Below, piece by piece: positions 33,698 to 47,699 of a DNA stretch of 64,000 bases. Source of the DNA: Hydractinia symbiolongicarpus (lineage: Eukaryota; Cnidaria; Hydrozoa; Anthoathecata; Hydractiniidae); the NCBI RefSeq assembly GCF_029227915.1, contig NC_079885.1, forward strand, positions 2,604,001 through 2,668,000. The letters are read 5' to 3'. Positions within the stretch are counted from its first letter, which is position 1. Each line of letters begins with the position of its first letter. Both the position numbers and the translations under genes were made by a program. The notes below the pieces were generated by a model. That model had not been told where the DNA came from, did no database searches, and was given only the letters and a program-made list of their open reading frames with translations.

Positions 33698-34508
33698 CCA
33701 TCAAAAATGAAAACATTTTTGAAAACTACAAGTCTCATGCGTTTTAGTGGTGAAAAAATAATATAAAAAATCGTTCGGGAAATGAGTTTACTCCCCGGGT
33801 ACTTTCTTTGTATACTTTTGACTATACGGGCCAAGCCCGGGATTTACGGGAAATGGCGGGTTTTCGTTTGCCGGCGATTAAACTTCTTTTAATCAGCGTC
33901 TCATCAAAAATGAAAACATTTTTGAAAACTACAAATCTCATGGGCTTTAGTGGTTAAATAATAATTTAAAAAATCGTTCGGGAAATGAGTTTACTCCCTG
34001 GGTACTTTCTTTGTATACCTTTGACTATACGGGCCGAGTCTGGAATTTACGGGAAATCGCAGGTTTTCGTTTGCCGGCGATTAAACTTCTTTTATTCAGC
34101 GTCTCATAAAAAATGAAAACATTTTTGAAAACTACAAATCTGATTCGTTCTAGTGGTGCAGAAATAATTTAAAAAATCGTTCGGGAAATCAGTTTACTCC
34201 TTGGGTACTTTCTTTATATACATTCAACTATACGGGCCAAGCCCGGGATTTACGGGAAATCGCAGGTTTTCGTTTGCCGGCGATTGAACTTCTTTTATTC
34301 AAGGTCTCATCAAAAATGAAAACAAGTTTGAAAACTACAAGTCTCATGCGTTTTAGTGGTGAAAAAATAATTTAAAAAATGGTTCGGGAAATGAGTTTAC
34401 ACCTTTTTACTTTCTTTGTATACTTTTGACTATACGGGCCAAGCCCGGGGTTTACGGGAAATCGCGGGTTTTCGTTTGCCGGCGATTAAACTTCTTTTAT
34501 TCAGCGTC
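33698..34508 (+). repeat. M-G-R-K monomers
   Basis: M and G with CTACAAATCTCAT continue the preceding six-monomer HOR. R (34104, with CTGATTCG and ATTCAAGGTC) and K (34307, 202 bp, ACACCTTTTTAC) end it. Confidence 0.82.
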
Positions 34509-36944
34509 TCATCAAAAATGAAAACATTTTTGAAAACTACAAGTCTCATGGGCTTTGGTGGTGAAAAAAAAATTTAAAAAATCATTCGGGAAATGAGTTT
34601 ACTTCCTGGGTACTTTCTTTGTATACATTCGACTACACGGGCCAAGCCCGGGATTTAGGGGAAATCGCTGGTTTTCGTTTTCCGGCGATTAAACCTCTTT
34701 CATTAAGCGTCTCATCAAAAATGAAAACATTTTTGAAAACTACAAGTCTCATGCGTTTTAGTGGTGAAAAAATAATTTAAAAAATCTTTCGGGAAATGAG
34801 TTTACTCCTTGGGTACTTTCTTTGTATACTTTTGACTATACGGGCCGAGTCCGGGATTTACGGGAAATCGCGCGTTTTCGTTTGCCGGCGATTAAACTTC
34901 TTTTACTCTGCGTCCCATCAAAAATGAAAACATTTTTGAAAACTACAAGTCTCATGCGTTTTAGTGGTGAAAAAATAATATAAAAAATCGTTCGGGAAAT
35001 GAGTTTACTCCCCGGGTACTTTCTTTGCATTCTTTTGACTATACGGGCCAAGCCCGGGATTTACGGGAAATGGCGGGTTTTCGTTTGCCGGCGATTAAAC
35101 TTCTTTTAATCAGCGTCTCATCAAAAATGAAAATATTTTTGAAAACTACAAGTCTCATGGGCTTTAGTGGTTAAATAATAATTTAAAAAATCGTTCGGGA
35201 AATGAGTTTACTCCCTGGGTACTTTCTTTGTATACCTTTGACTATACGGGCCGAGTCTGGGATTTACGGAAAATCGCAGGTTTTCGTTTGCCGGCGATTA
35301 AACTTCTTTTATTCAGCGTCTCATAAAAAATGAAAAAATTTTTGAAAACTACAAGTCTCATTCGTTCTAGTGGTGCAGAAATAATTTAAAAAATCGTTCG
35401 GGAAATCAATTTACTCCTTGGGTACTTTCTTTATATACATTCAACTATACGGGCCAAGCCCGGGATTTACGGGAAATCGCGGGTTTTCGTTTGCCGGCGA
35501 TTGAACTTTTTTTATTCAGCGTCTCATCAAAAATGAAAACAAGTTTGAAAACTACAAGTCTCATGCGTTTTAGTGGTGAAAAAATAATTTAAAAAATGGT
35601 TCGGGAAATGAGTTTACACCTTTGTACTTTCTTTGTATACTTTTGACTATACGGGCCAAGCCCAGGGTTTACGGGAAATCGCGGGTTTTCGTTTGCCGGC
35701 GATTAAACTTCTTTTATTCAGCGTGTCATCAAAAATGAAAACATTTTTGCAAACTACAAGTCTTATGCGTTTTAGTGGTGAAAAAAATAATTTAAAAAAT
35801 CGTTCTGGAAATGAGTTTACTCACAGGGTACTTTCTTTGTATACATTCGACTATACGGGCCAAGCCTGGGATTTACGGGAAATCGCGGGTTTTCATTTGC
35901 CGGCGATTAAATCTCTTTCATTAAGCGTCTCATCAAAAATGAAAACATTTTTGAAAACTACAAGTCTCATGGGCTTTAGTGGTGAAAAAAAAATTTAAAA
36001 AATCATTCGGGTAATGAGTTTACTTCCTGGGTACTTTCTTTGTATATATTCGACTACACGGGCCAAGCCCGGGATTTAGGGGAAATCGCTGGTTTTCGTT
36101 TTCCGGCGATTAAACCTCTTTCATTAAGCGTCTCATCAAAAATGAAAACATTTTTGAAAACTACAAGTCTCATGCGTTTTAGTGGTGAAAAAATAATTTA
36201 AAAAATCTTTCGGGAAATGAGTTTACTCCTTGGGTAATTTCTTTGTATACTTTTGACTATACGGGCCGAGTCCGGGATTTACGGGAAATCGCGCGTTTTC
36301 GTTTGCCGGCGATTAAACTTCTTTTACTCTGCGTCCCATCAAAAATGAAAACATTTTTGAAAACTACAAGTCTCATGCGTTTTAGTGGTGAAAAAATAAT
36401 ATAAAAAATCGTTCGGGAAATGAGTTTACTCCCCGGGTACTTTCTTTGTATAATTTTGACTATACGGGCCAAGCCCGGGATTTACGGGAAATGGCGGGTT
36501 ATCGTTTGCCGGCGATTAAACTTCTTTTAATCAGCGTCTCATCAAAAATGAAAACATTTTTGAAAACTACAAGTCTCATGGGATTTAGTGGTTAAATAAT
36601 AATTTAAAAAATCGTTCGGGAAATGAGTTTACTCCCTGGGTACTTTCTTTGTATACCTTTGACTATACGGGCCGAGTCTGGGATTTACGGGAAATCGCAG
36701 GTTTTCGTTTGCCGGCGATTAAACTTCTTTTATTCAGCGTCTCATAAAAAATGAAAAAATTTTTGAAAACTACAAGTCTCATTCGTTCTAGTGGTGCAGA
36801 AATAATTTAAAAAATCGTTCGCGAAATCAATTTACTCCTTGGGTACTTTCTTTATATACATTCAACTATACGGGCCAAGCCCGGGATTTACGGGAAATCG
36901 CGGGTTTTCGTTTGCCGGCGATTAAACCTCTTTCATTAAGCGTG
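34509..36944 (+). repeat. Seven-monomer HOR E-C-M-G-R-K-T, one full and one five-unit copy
   Basis: 34509-35929 (1,421 bp) is complete. 35930-36944 repeats E C M G R. Both R units have TGAAAAAATTTTTG, a change that keeps an AT inverted repeat of different sequence. Confidence 0.85.
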
Positions 36945-37350
36945 TCATCAGAAATGAAAACATTTTTGAAAACTACAAGTCTCATGGGCTTTAGTGGTGA
37001 AAAAAAAATTTAAAAAATCATTCGGGAAATGAGTTTACTCCCTGGGTACTTTCTTTGTATACATTCGACTACACGGGCCAAGCCCGGGATTTAGGGGAAA
37101 TCGCTGGTTTTCGTTTTCCGGCGATTAAACCTCTTTCATTAAGCGTCTCATCAAAAATGAAAACATTTTTGAAAACTACAAGTCTCATGCGTTTTAGTGG
37201 TGAAAAAATAATTTAAAAAATCTTTCGGGAAATGAGTTTACTCCTTGGGTACTTTCTTTGTATACTTTTGACTATACGGGCCGAGTCCGGGATTTACGAG
37301 AAATCGCGCGTTTTTGTTTGCCGGCGATTAAACTTCTTTTACTCTGCGTC
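36945..37350 (+). repeat. E-C pair
   Basis: Two monomers, the shortest member of the E-C-led series in this region. E starts GTGTCATCAGAAATG. C has TTTACGAGAAATCG. Confidence 0.8.
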
Positions 37351-38568
37351 CCATCAAAAATGAAAACATTTTTGAAAACTACAAGTCTCATGGGCTTTAG
37401 TGCTGAAAAAAAAATTTAAAAAATCAATCAAGAAATGAGTTTACTCCCTGGGTACTTTCTTTGTATACATTCGACTACACGGGCCAAGCCCGGGATTTAG
37501 GGGAAATCGCTGGTTTTCGTTTTCATGCGATTAAACCTCTTTCATTAAGCGTCTCATCAAAAATGAAAACATTTTTGAAAACTACAAGTCTCATGCGTTT
37601 TAGTGGTGAAAAAAAAATTTAAAAAATCTTTCGGGAAATGAGTTTACTCCTTGGGTACTTTCTTTGTATACTTTTGACTATACGGGCCGAGTCCGGGATT
37701 TACGGGAAATCGCGCGTTTTCGTTTGCCGGCGATTAAACTTCTTTTACTCTGCGTCCCATCAAAAATGAAAACATTTTTGAAAACTACAAGTCTCATGCG
37801 TTTTAGTGGTGAAAAAATAATATAAAAAATCGTTCGGGAAATGAGTTTACTCCCTGGGTACTTTCTTTGTATACTTTTGACTATACGGGCCAAGCCCGGG
37901 ATTTACGGGAAATGGCGGGTTTTCGTTTGCCGGTGATTAAACTTCTTTTAATCAGTGTCTCATCAAAAATGAAAACATTTTTGAAAACTACAAGTCTCAT
38001 GGGCTTTAGTGGTGAAAAAAAAATTTAAAAAATCATTCGGGAAATGAGTTTACTCCCTGGGTACTTTCTTTGTATACATTCGACTACACGGGCCAAGCCC
38101 GGGATTTAGGGGAAATCGCTGGTTTTCGTTTTCCGGCGATTAAACCTCTTTCATTAAGCGTCTCATCAAAAATGAAAACATTTTTGAAAACTACAAGTCT
38201 CATGCGTTTTAGTGGTGAAAAAAAAATTTAAAAAATCTTTCTGGAAATGAGTTTACTCCTTGGGTACTTTCTTTGTATACTTTTGACTATACGGGCCGAG
38301 TCCGGGATTTACGGGAAATCGCGCGTTTTCGTTTGCCGGCGATTAAACTTCTTTTACTCTGCGTCCCATCAAAAATGAAAACATTTTTGAAAACTACAAG
38401 TCTCATGCGTTTTAGTGGTGAAAAAATAATATAAAAAATCGTTCGGGAAATGAGTTTACTCCCTGGGTACTTTCTTTGTATACTTTTGACTATACGGGCC
38501 AAGCCCGGGATTTACGGGAAATGGCGGGTTTTCGTTTGCCGGTGATTAAACTTCTTTTAATCAGTGTC
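37351..38568 (+). repeat. Three-monomer tandem duplication E-C-M (2 x 609 bp)
   Basis: 37351-37959 and 37960-38568. The M units share CCGGTGATTAAAC and CAGTGTCTCAT. The first E unit has private changes (GTGCTGAAAA, TCAATCAAGAAATG, TTTTCATGCG) that the second lacks. Confidence 0.87.
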
Positions 38569-38973
38569 TCATCAAAAATGAAAACATTTTTGAAAACTAC
38601 AAGTCTCATGGGCTTTAGTGGTTAAATAATAATTTAAAAAATCGTTCGGGAAATGAGTTTACTCCCTAGTTACTTTCTTTGTATACATTCGACTATACGG
38701 GACAAGCCAGGATTTACGGGAAATTGCGGGTTTTCGTTCGCCGGCGATTAAACCTCTTTCATTAAGCGTCTCATTAAAAATGAAAACATTTTTGAAAACT
38801 ACAAGTCTCATTCGTTCTAGTGGTGCAGAAATAATTTGAAAAATCGTTTGGGAAATCAGTTTACTCCTTGGGTACTTTCTTTATATACATTCAACTATAC
38901 GGGCCAAGCCCGGGATTTACGGGAAATCGCGGGTTTTCGTTTGCCGGCGATTAAAATTCTTTTATTCAGCGTC
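38569..38973 (+). repeat. G hybrid and R'' monomers
   Basis: A G head joined to a tail with GGGACAAGCCAGG and GTTCGCCGG, then R'' with TTTGAAAAATCGTTTGGG. This is the first appearance of variants that dominate to 49 kb. Confidence 0.78.
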
Positions 38974-40597
38974 TCATCAAAAATGAAAACATTTTTGAAA
39001 ACTACAAGTCTTATGCGTTTTAGTGGTGAAAAAATAATTTAAAAAATCGTTCTGGAAATGAGTTTACTCATAGGGTACTTTCTTTGTATACATTCGACTA
39101 TACGGGCCAAGCCCGGGATTTGCGGGAAATCGCGGGTTTTTGTTTGCCGGCGATTAGACCTCTTTCATTAAGCGTCTCATCAAAAATGAAAACATTTTTA
39201 AAAACTACAAGTCTCATGCGTTTTAGTGGTGAAAAAATAATATAAAAAATTGTTCGGGAAATGAGTTTACTCCCTGGGTACTTTCTTTGTATACTTTTGA
39301 CTATACGGGCCAAGCCCGGGATTTACGGGAAATGGCGGGTTTTCGTTTGCCGGCGATTAAACTTCTTTTAATCAGTGTCTCATCAAAAATGAAAACATTT
39401 TTGAAAACTGCAAGTCTCATTCGTTCTAGTGGTGCAGAAATAATTTGAAAAATCGTTTGGGAAATCAGTTTACTCCTTGGGTACTTTCTTTATATACATT
39501 CAACTATACGGGCCAAGCGCGGGATTTACGGAAAATCGCGGGTTTTCGTTTGCCGGCGATTAAACTTCTTTTATTCAGCGTCTCATCAAAAATGAAAACA
39601 TTTTTGAAAACTACAAGTCTTATGCGTTTTAGTGGTGAAAAAATAATTTAAAAAATCGTTCTGGAAATGAGTTTACTCCTTGGGTACTTTCTTTGTATAC
39701 TTTTGACTATACGGGCGGAGTTTGGGACTTACGGGAAATCGCAGGTTTTCGTTTGCCGGCGATTAAACTTCTTTCATTAAGCGTCTCATCAAAAATGAAA
39801 ACGATTTTGAAAACTACAAGTCTCATGCGTTTTAGTGGTGAAAAAATAATTCAAAAAATCGTTCGGGAAATGAGTTTACTCTCTGGGTACTTTCTTTATA
39901 TACATTCAACTATACGGGCCAAGCCCGGGATTTACGGGAAATCGCGGGTTTTCGTTTGCCGGCGATTAAAATTCTTTTATTCAGCGTCTCATCAAAAATG
40001 AAAACATTTTTGAAAACTACAAGTCTTATGCGTTTTAGTGGTGAAAAAATAATTTAAAAAATCGTTCTGGAAATGAGTTTACTCATAGGGTACTTTCTTT
40101 GTATACATTCGACTATACGGGCCAAGCCCGGGATTTGCGGGAAATCGCAGGTTTTTGTTTGCCGGCGATTAGACCTCTTTCATTAAGCGTCTCATCAAAA
40201 ATGAAAACATTTTTAAAAACTACAAGTCTCATGCGTTTTAGTGGTGAAAAAATAATATAAAAAATCGTTCGGGAAATGAGTTTACTCCCTGGGTACTTTC
40301 TTTGTATACTTTTGACTATACGGGCCAAGCCCGGGATTTACGGGAAATGGCGGGTTTTCGTTTGCCGGCGATTAAACTTCTTTTAATCAGTGTCTCATCA
40401 AAAATGAAAACATTTTTGAAAACTACAAGTCTCATTCGTTCTAGTGGTGCAGAAATAATTTGAAAAATCGTTTGGGAAATCAGTTTACTCCTTGGGTACT
40501 TTCTTTATATACATTCAACTATACGGGCCAAGCGCGGGATTTACGGGAAATCACGGGTTTTCGTTTGCCGGCGATTAAACTTCTTTTATTCAGCGTC
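38974..40597 (+). repeat. Five-monomer HOR (H-M-R''-H'-x), one full and one partial copy
   Basis: 38974-39988 is 1,015 bp, and 39989-40597 repeats H, M, R''. Both H units have CTCATAGGG and GATTAGACC. The fifth unit has ATAATTCAAAAAATCG and TGAAAACGATTTTG. Confidence 0.8.
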
Positions 40598-42829
40598 TCA
40601 TCAAAAATGAAAACATTTTTGAAAACTACAAGTCTCATGCGTTTTAGTGGTGAAAAAATAATTCAAAAAATCGTTCGGGAAATGAGTTTACTCTCTGGGT
40701 ACATTCTTTGCATACCTTTGACTATACCGGCCGAGTCTGGGATTTACGGGAAATCGCAGGTTTTCGTTTGCCGGCGATTAAACTTCTTTTATTCAGCGTC
40801 TCATAAAAAATGAAAACATTTTTGAAAACTACAAGTCTCATGCGATTTAGCGGTGAAAAGATAATTTAAAAAATCGTTCTGGAAATGAGTTTATTCACAG
40901 AGTACTTTCTTTGTATACATTCGACTATACGGGACAAGCCCGGGATTTACGGGAAATCGCGGGTTTTCGTTTGCCGGCGATTAAACTTCTTTTATTCAGC
41001 GTCTCATCAAAAATGAAAGCTTTTTTGAAAACTACAAGTCCTATGCGTTTTAGTGGTGAAAAAATAATTTAAAAAATCTTTCGGGAAATGAGTTTACTCC
41101 TTGGGTACTTTCTTTGTATACTTTTGACTATACGGGCCGAGTCCGGGATTTACGGAAAATCGCGGGTTTTCGTTTGCCGGCGATTAAACTTCTTTTATTC
41201 AGCGTCCCATCAAAAATTAAAACATTTTTGAAAACTACAAGTCTCATGCGTTTTCGTGGTGAAAAGATAATTTAAAAAATCGTTCTGGAAATGAGTTTAC
41301 TCCCTGGGTATTTTCTTTGTATACCTTTGACTATACCGGCCGAGTCTGGGATTTACGGGAAATCGCAGGTTTTCGTTTGCCGGCGATTAAACTTCTTTTA
41401 TTCAGCGTCTCATCAAAAATGAAAACATTTTTGAAAACTACAAGTCTTATGCGTTTTAGTGGTGAAAAAATAATTTAAAAAATCGTTCTGGAAATGAGTT
41501 TACTCACAGGGTACTTTCTTTGTATACTATTGACTATACGGGACAAGCCCGGGATTTACGGGAAATCGCGGGTTTTCGTTTGCCGGCGATTAAACCTCTT
41601 TCATTAAGCGTCTCATTAAAAATGAAAACATTTTTGAAAACTCTAAGTCCCATTCGTTCTAGTGGTGCAGAAATAATTTGAAAAATTGTTTGGGAAATCA
41701 GTTTACTCCTTGGGTACTTTCTTTATATACATTCAACTATACGGGCCAAGCGCGGGATTTACGGGAAATCGCAGGTTTTCGTTTGCCGGCGATTAAACTT
41801 CTTTTATTCAGCGTCTCATCAAAAATGAAAACATTTTTGAAAACTACAAGTCTCATGCGATTTAGCGGTGAAAAGATAATTTAAAAAATCGTTCTGGAAA
41901 TGAGTTTACTCACAGGGTACTTTCTTTGTATATTTTTGACTATACGGGCCGAGTCTGGGACTTACGGGAAATCGCAGGTTTTCGTTTGCCGGCGATTAAA
42001 CTTCTTTCATTAAGCGTCTCATCAAAAATAAAAACATTTTTGAAAACTACAAGTCTCATGCGTTTTAGTGGTGAAAAAATAATTCAAAAAATCGTTCGGG
42101 AAATGAGTTTACTCCCTGGGTACTTTCTTTGTATACTTTTGACTATACGGGCCGAGTCCGGGATTTACGGGAAATCGCGGGTTTTCGTTTGCCGGCGATT
42201 AAACTTCTTTTATTCAGCGTCCCATCAAAAATTGAAACATTTTTGAAAACTACAAGTCTCATGCGTTTTAGTGGTGAAAAGATAATTCAAAAAATCGTTC
42301 TGGAAATGACTTTACTCCCTGGGTATTTTCTTTGTATACCTTTGACTATACAGCCGAGTCTAAGATTTACGGGAAATCGCAGGTTTTCGTTTGCCGGCGA
42401 TTAAACTTCTTTTATTCAGCGTCTCATAAAAAATGAAAACATTTTTGAAAACTACAAGTCTCATGCGATTTAGCGGTGAAAAGATAATTTAAAAAATCGT
42501 TCTGGAAATGAGTTTATTCACAGAGTACTTTCTTTGTATACATTCGACTATACGGGACAAGCCCGGGATTTACGGGAAATTGCGGGTTTTCGTTTGCCGG
42601 CGATTAAACCTCTTTCATTAAGCGTCTCATAAAAAATGAAAACCTTTTTGAAAACTCCAAGTCTCATTCGTTCTAGTGGTGCAGAAATAATTTAAAAAAT
42701 CGTTCGGGAAATCAGTTTACTCCTTGGGTACTTTCTTTGTATACATTCGACTACACGGGCCAAGCCCGGGATTTAGGGGAAATCGCTGGTTTTCGTTTGC
42801 CGGCGATTAAACTTCTTTTAATCAGCGTC
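40598..42829 (+). repeat. Heterogeneous mosaic of about eleven monomers
   Basis: Units with GCGATTTAGCGGTGAAAAG (Q; near 40843, 41856, 42468), TCAAAAAATCG, TATACCGGCCGAG and GAAAGCTTTTTTG are mixed. I could not define a clean tandem period, and private changes are more frequent than elsewhere. All sequence is still monomeric satellite. Confidence 0.75.
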
Positions 42830-43233
42830 TTATCAAAAATGAAAACATTTTTGAAAACTACAATCTCATGGGCTTTAGTGGTTAAATAATATTTTAAAAA
42901 ATCGTTCGGGAAATGAGTTTACTCACAGGGTACTTTCTTTGTATACATTCGACTATACGGGACAAGCCGGGATTTACGGGAAATCGCGGGTTTTCGTTCG
43001 CCGGCGATTAAACCTCTTTCATTAAGCGTCTCATTAAAAATGAAAACATTTTTGAAAACTACAAGTCTCATTCGTTCTAGTGGTGAAAAAATAATTTGAA
43101 AAATCGTTTGGGAAATCAGTTTACTCCTTGGGTACTTTCTTTGTATACATTCAACTATACGGGCCAAGCCCGGGATTTACGGGAAATCGCGGGTTTTCGT
43201 TTGCCGGCGATTAAACTTCTTTTAATCAGCGTC
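42830..43233 (+). repeat. Two-monomer lead of the 11-monomer HOR
   Basis: A G-like unit with a one-base loss (CTACAATCTCATGG) and an R-like unit. The same pair, with the same loss, recurs at 47700-48103 (offset 4,870 bp), directly before the third copy of the following HOR. Confidence 0.83.
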
Positions 43234-45466
43234 TCATCAAAAATGAAAACATTTTTGAAAACTACAAGTCTCATGGGCTTTAGTGGTTAAACAATATTTT
43301 AAAAAATGGTTCGGGAAATGAGTTTACTCCCTGGGTACTTTCTTTGTATACATTCGACTATACGGGACAAGCCGGGATTTACGGGAAATCGCGGGTTTTC
43401 GTTCGCCGGCGATTAAACCTCTTTCATTAAGCGTCTCATTAAAAATGAAAACATTTTTGAAAACTACAAGTCTCATTCGTTCTAGTGGTGCAGAAATAAT
43501 TTGAAAAATCGTTTGGGAAATCAGTTTACTCCTTGGGTACTTTCTTTATATACATTCAACTACACGTGCCAAGCCCAGGATTTACGGGAAATCGCGGGTT
43601 TTCGTTTGCCGGCGATTAAACTTCTTTTATTCAGCGTCTCATCAAAAATGAAAACATTTTTGAAAACTACAAGCCTTATGCGTTTTAGTGGTGAAAAAAT
43701 AATTTAAAAAATCGTTCTAGAAATGAGTTTACTCACAGGGTACTTTCTTTGTATACATTCGACTATACGGGCCAAGCCCGGGATTTGCGGGAAATCGCGG
43801 GTTTTCGTTTGCCGGCAATTAGACCCCTTTCATTAAGCGTCTCATCAAAAATGAAAACATTTTTAAAAACTACAAGTCTCATGGGCTTTAGTGGTGAAAT
43901 AATATTTTAAAAAATCGTTCGGGAAATGGGTTTACTGCCTGGGTACTTTCTTTGTATACTTTTGACTATACGGGCCGAGTCTGGGACTTACGGGAAATCG
44001 CAGGTTTTCGTTTGCCGGCGATTAAACTTCTTTCATTAAGCGTCTCATCAAAAATGAAAACATTTTTGAAAACTACAAGTCTCATGCGTTTTAGTGGTGA
44101 AAAGATAATTTAAAAAATCGTTCTGGAAATGAGTTTACTCCCTGGGTATTTTCTTTGTATACCTTTGACTATACCGGCCGAGTCTGGGATTTACGGGAAA
44201 TCGCAGGTTTTCGTTTGCCGGCGATTAAACTTCTTTTATTCAGCGTCTCATAAAAAATGAAAACATTTTTGAAAACCACAAGTCTCATGCGATTTAGCGG
44301 TGAAAAGATAATTTAAAAAATCGTTCTGGAAATGAGTTTATTCACAGAGTACTTTCTTTGTATACATTCGACTATACGGGACAAGCCCGGGATTTACGGG
44401 AAATGGCGAGTTTTTGTTTGCCGGCGATTAAACCTCTTTCATTAAGCGTCTCATTAAAAATGAAAACATTTTTGAAAACTCCAAGTCTCATTCGTTCTAG
44501 TGGTGCAGAAATAATTTTAAAAATCGTTCGGGAAATCAGTTTACTCCTTGGGTACTTTCTTTGTATACATTCGACTACACGGGCCAAGCCCGGGATTTAG
44601 GGGAAATCGCTGGTTTTCGTTTGCCGGCGATTAAACTTCTTTTATTCAGCGTCTCATAAAAAATGAAAACATTTTTGAAAACTACAAGTCTCATGCGATT
44701 TAGCGGTGAAAAGATAATTTAAAAAATCGTTCTGGAAATGAGTTTATTCACAGAGTACTTTCTTTGTATACATTCGACTATACGGGACAAGCCCGGGATT
44801 TACGGGAAATTGCGGGTTTTCGTTTGCCGGCGATTAAACCTCTTTCATTAAGCGTCTCATAAAAAATGAAAACATTTTTGAAAACTCCAAGTCTCATTCG
44901 TTCTAGTGGTGCAGAAATAATTTAAAAAATCGTTCGGGAAATCAGTTTACTCCTTGGGTACTTTCTTTGTATACATTCGACTACACGGGCCAAGCCCGGG
45001 ATTTAGGGGAAATCGCTGGTTTTCGTTTGCCGGCGATTAAACTTCTTTTATTCAGCGTCTCATCAAAAATGAAAACATTTTTGAAAACTACAAGTCCTAT
45101 GCGTTTTAGTGGTGAAAAAAATAATTTAAAAAATAGTTCTGGAAATGAGTTTACTCACAGGGTACTTTCTTTGTATACATTCGACTATACGGGCCTAGCC
45201 TGGGATTTACGGGAAATCGCGGGTTTTCGTTTGCCGGCGATTAAACCTCTTTCATTAAGCGTCTCATCAAAAATGAAAACATTTTTGAAAACTACAAGTC
45301 TCATGCGTTTTAGTGGTGTAAAAATAATTTAAAAAATCTTTCGGGATATGAGTTTACTCCTTGGGTACTTTCTTTGTATACTTTTCACTATACGGGCCAA
45401 GCCCGGGATTTACGGGAAATCGCGGGTTTTCGTTTGCCGGCGATTAAACTTCTTTTAATCAGCGTC
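43234..45466 (+). repeat. 11-monomer HOR, copy 1 (2,233 bp)
   Basis: Order G' (TTAAACAATATTTT), R'', H, M' (GTGAAATAATATTTT), D', Q, R, Q, R, T-like, V (GTGTAAAAATAA). The H unit has CAAGCCTTATG and GCAATTAGACCCC, R'' has CTACACGTGCC. Confidence 0.88.
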
Positions 45467-47699
45467 TCATCAAAAATGAAAACATTTTTGAAAACTACAA
45501 GTCTCATGGGCTTTAGTGGTTAAACAATATTTTAAAAAATGGTTCGGGAAATGAGTTTACTCCCTGGGTACTTTCTTTGTATACATTCGACTATACGGGA
45601 CAAGCCGGGATTTACGGGAAATCGCGGGTTTTCGTTCGCCGGCGATTAAACCTCTTTCATTAAGCGTCTCATTAAAAATGAAAACATTTTTGAAAACTAC
45701 AAGTCTCATTCGTTCTAGTGGTGCAGAAATAATTTGAAAAATCGTTTGGGAAATCAGTTTACTCCTTGGGTACTTTCTTTATATACATTCAACTACACGT
45801 GCCAAGCCCAGGATTTACGGGAAATCGCGGGTTTTCGTTTGCCGGCGATTAAACTTCTTTTATTCAGCGTCTCATCAAAAATGAAAACATTTTTGAAAAC
45901 TACAAGCCTTATGCGTTTTAGTGGTGAAAAAATAATTTAAAAAATCGTTCTAGAAATGAGTTTACTCACAGGGTACTTTCTTTGTATACATTCGACTATA
46001 CGGGCCAAGCCCGGGATTTGCGGGAAATCGCGGGTTTTCGTTTGCCGGCAATTAGACCCCTTTCATTAAGCGTCTCATCAAAAATGAAAACATTTTTAAA
46101 AACTACAAGTCTCATGGGCTTTAGTGGTGAAATAATATTTTAAAAAATCGTTCGGGAAATGGGTTTACTGCCTGGGTACTTTCTTTGTATACTTTTGACT
46201 ATACGGGCCGAGTCTGGGACTTACGGGAAATCGCAGGTTTTCGTTTGCCGGCGATTAAACTTCTTTCATTAAGCGTCTCATCAAAAATGAAAACATTTTT
46301 GAAAACTACAAGTCTCATGCGTTTTAGTGGTGAAAAGATAATTTAAAAAATCGTTCTGGAAATGAGTTTACTCCCTGGGTATTTTCTTTGTATACCTTTG
46401 ACTATACCGGCCGAGTCTGGGATTTACGGGAAATCGCAGGTTTTCGTTTGCCGGCGATTAAACTTCTTTTATTCAGCGTCTCATAAAAAATGAAAACATT
46501 TTTGAAAACCACAAGTCTCATGCGATTTAGCGGTGAAAAGATAATTTAAAAAATCGTTCTGGAAATGAGTTTATTCACAGAGTACTTTCTTTGTATACAT
46601 TCGACTATACGGGACAAGCCCGGGATTTACGGGAAATGGCGAGTTTTTGTTTGCCGGCGATTAAACCTCTTTCATTAAGCGTCTCATTAAAAATGAAAAC
46701 ATTTTTGAAAACTCCAAGTCTCATTCGTTCTAGTGGTGCAGAAATAATTTTAAAAATCGTTCGGGAAATCAGTTTACTCCTTGGGTACTTTCTTTGTATA
46801 CATTCGACTACACGGGCCAAGCCCGGGATTTAGGGGAAATCGCTGGTTTTCGTTTGCCGGCGATTAAACTTCTTTTATTCAGCGTCTCATAAAAAATGAA
46901 AACATTTTTGAAAACTACAAGTCTCATGCGATTTAGCGGTGAAAAGATAATTTAAAAAATCGTTCTGGAAATGAGTTTATTCACAGAGTACTTTCTTTGT
47001 ATACATTCGACTATACGGGACAAGCCCGGGATTTACGGGAAATTGCGGGTTTTCGTTTGCCGGCGATTAAACCTCTTTCATTAAGCGTCTCATAAAAAAT
47101 GAAAACATTTTTGAAAACTCCAAGTCTCATTCGTTCTAGTGGTGCAGAAATAATTTAAAAAATCGTTCGGGAAATCAGTTTACTCCTTGGGTACTTTCTT
47201 TGTATACATTCGACTACACGGGCCAAGCCCGGGATTTAGGGGAAATCGCTGGTTTTCGTTTGCCGGCGATTAAACTTCTTTTATTCAGCGTCTCATCAAA
47301 AATGAAAACATTTTTGAAAACTACAAGTCCTATGCGTTTTAGTGGTGAAAAAAATAATTTAAAAAATAGTTCTGGAAATGAGTTTACTCACAGGGTACTT
47401 TCTTTGTATACATTCGACTATACGGGCCTAGCCTGGGATTTACGGGAAATCGCGGGTTTTCGTTTGCCGGCGATTAAACCTCTTTCATTAAGCGTCTCAT
47501 GAAAAATGAAAACATTTTTGAAAACTACAAGTCTCATGCGTTTTAGTGGTGTAAAAATAATTTAAAAAATCTTTCGGGATATGAGTTTACTCCTTGGGTA
47601 CTTTCTTTGTATACTTTTCACTATACGGGCCAAGCCCGGGATTTACGGGAAATGGCGGGTTTTCGTTTGCCGGCGATTAAACTTCTTTTAATCAGCGTC
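45467..47699 (+). repeat. 11-monomer HOR, copy 2 (2,233 bp)
   Basis: Same length and order as copy 1, with very few differences seen. Its last unit begins TCATGAAAAATG and ends with the M-type tail (GGAAATGGCGGG), where copy 1 has TCATCAAAAATG and AAATCGCGGG. Confidence 0.9.

Noticed and set aside
34370-34395. GGTTCGGGAAAT in K units, partly like a tRNA or SINE B box (GGTTCGANTCC)
   Set aside because: Only the GGTTCG half matches, there is no A box at suitable distance, and other classes have CGTTCGGG. No evidence of tRNA origin.
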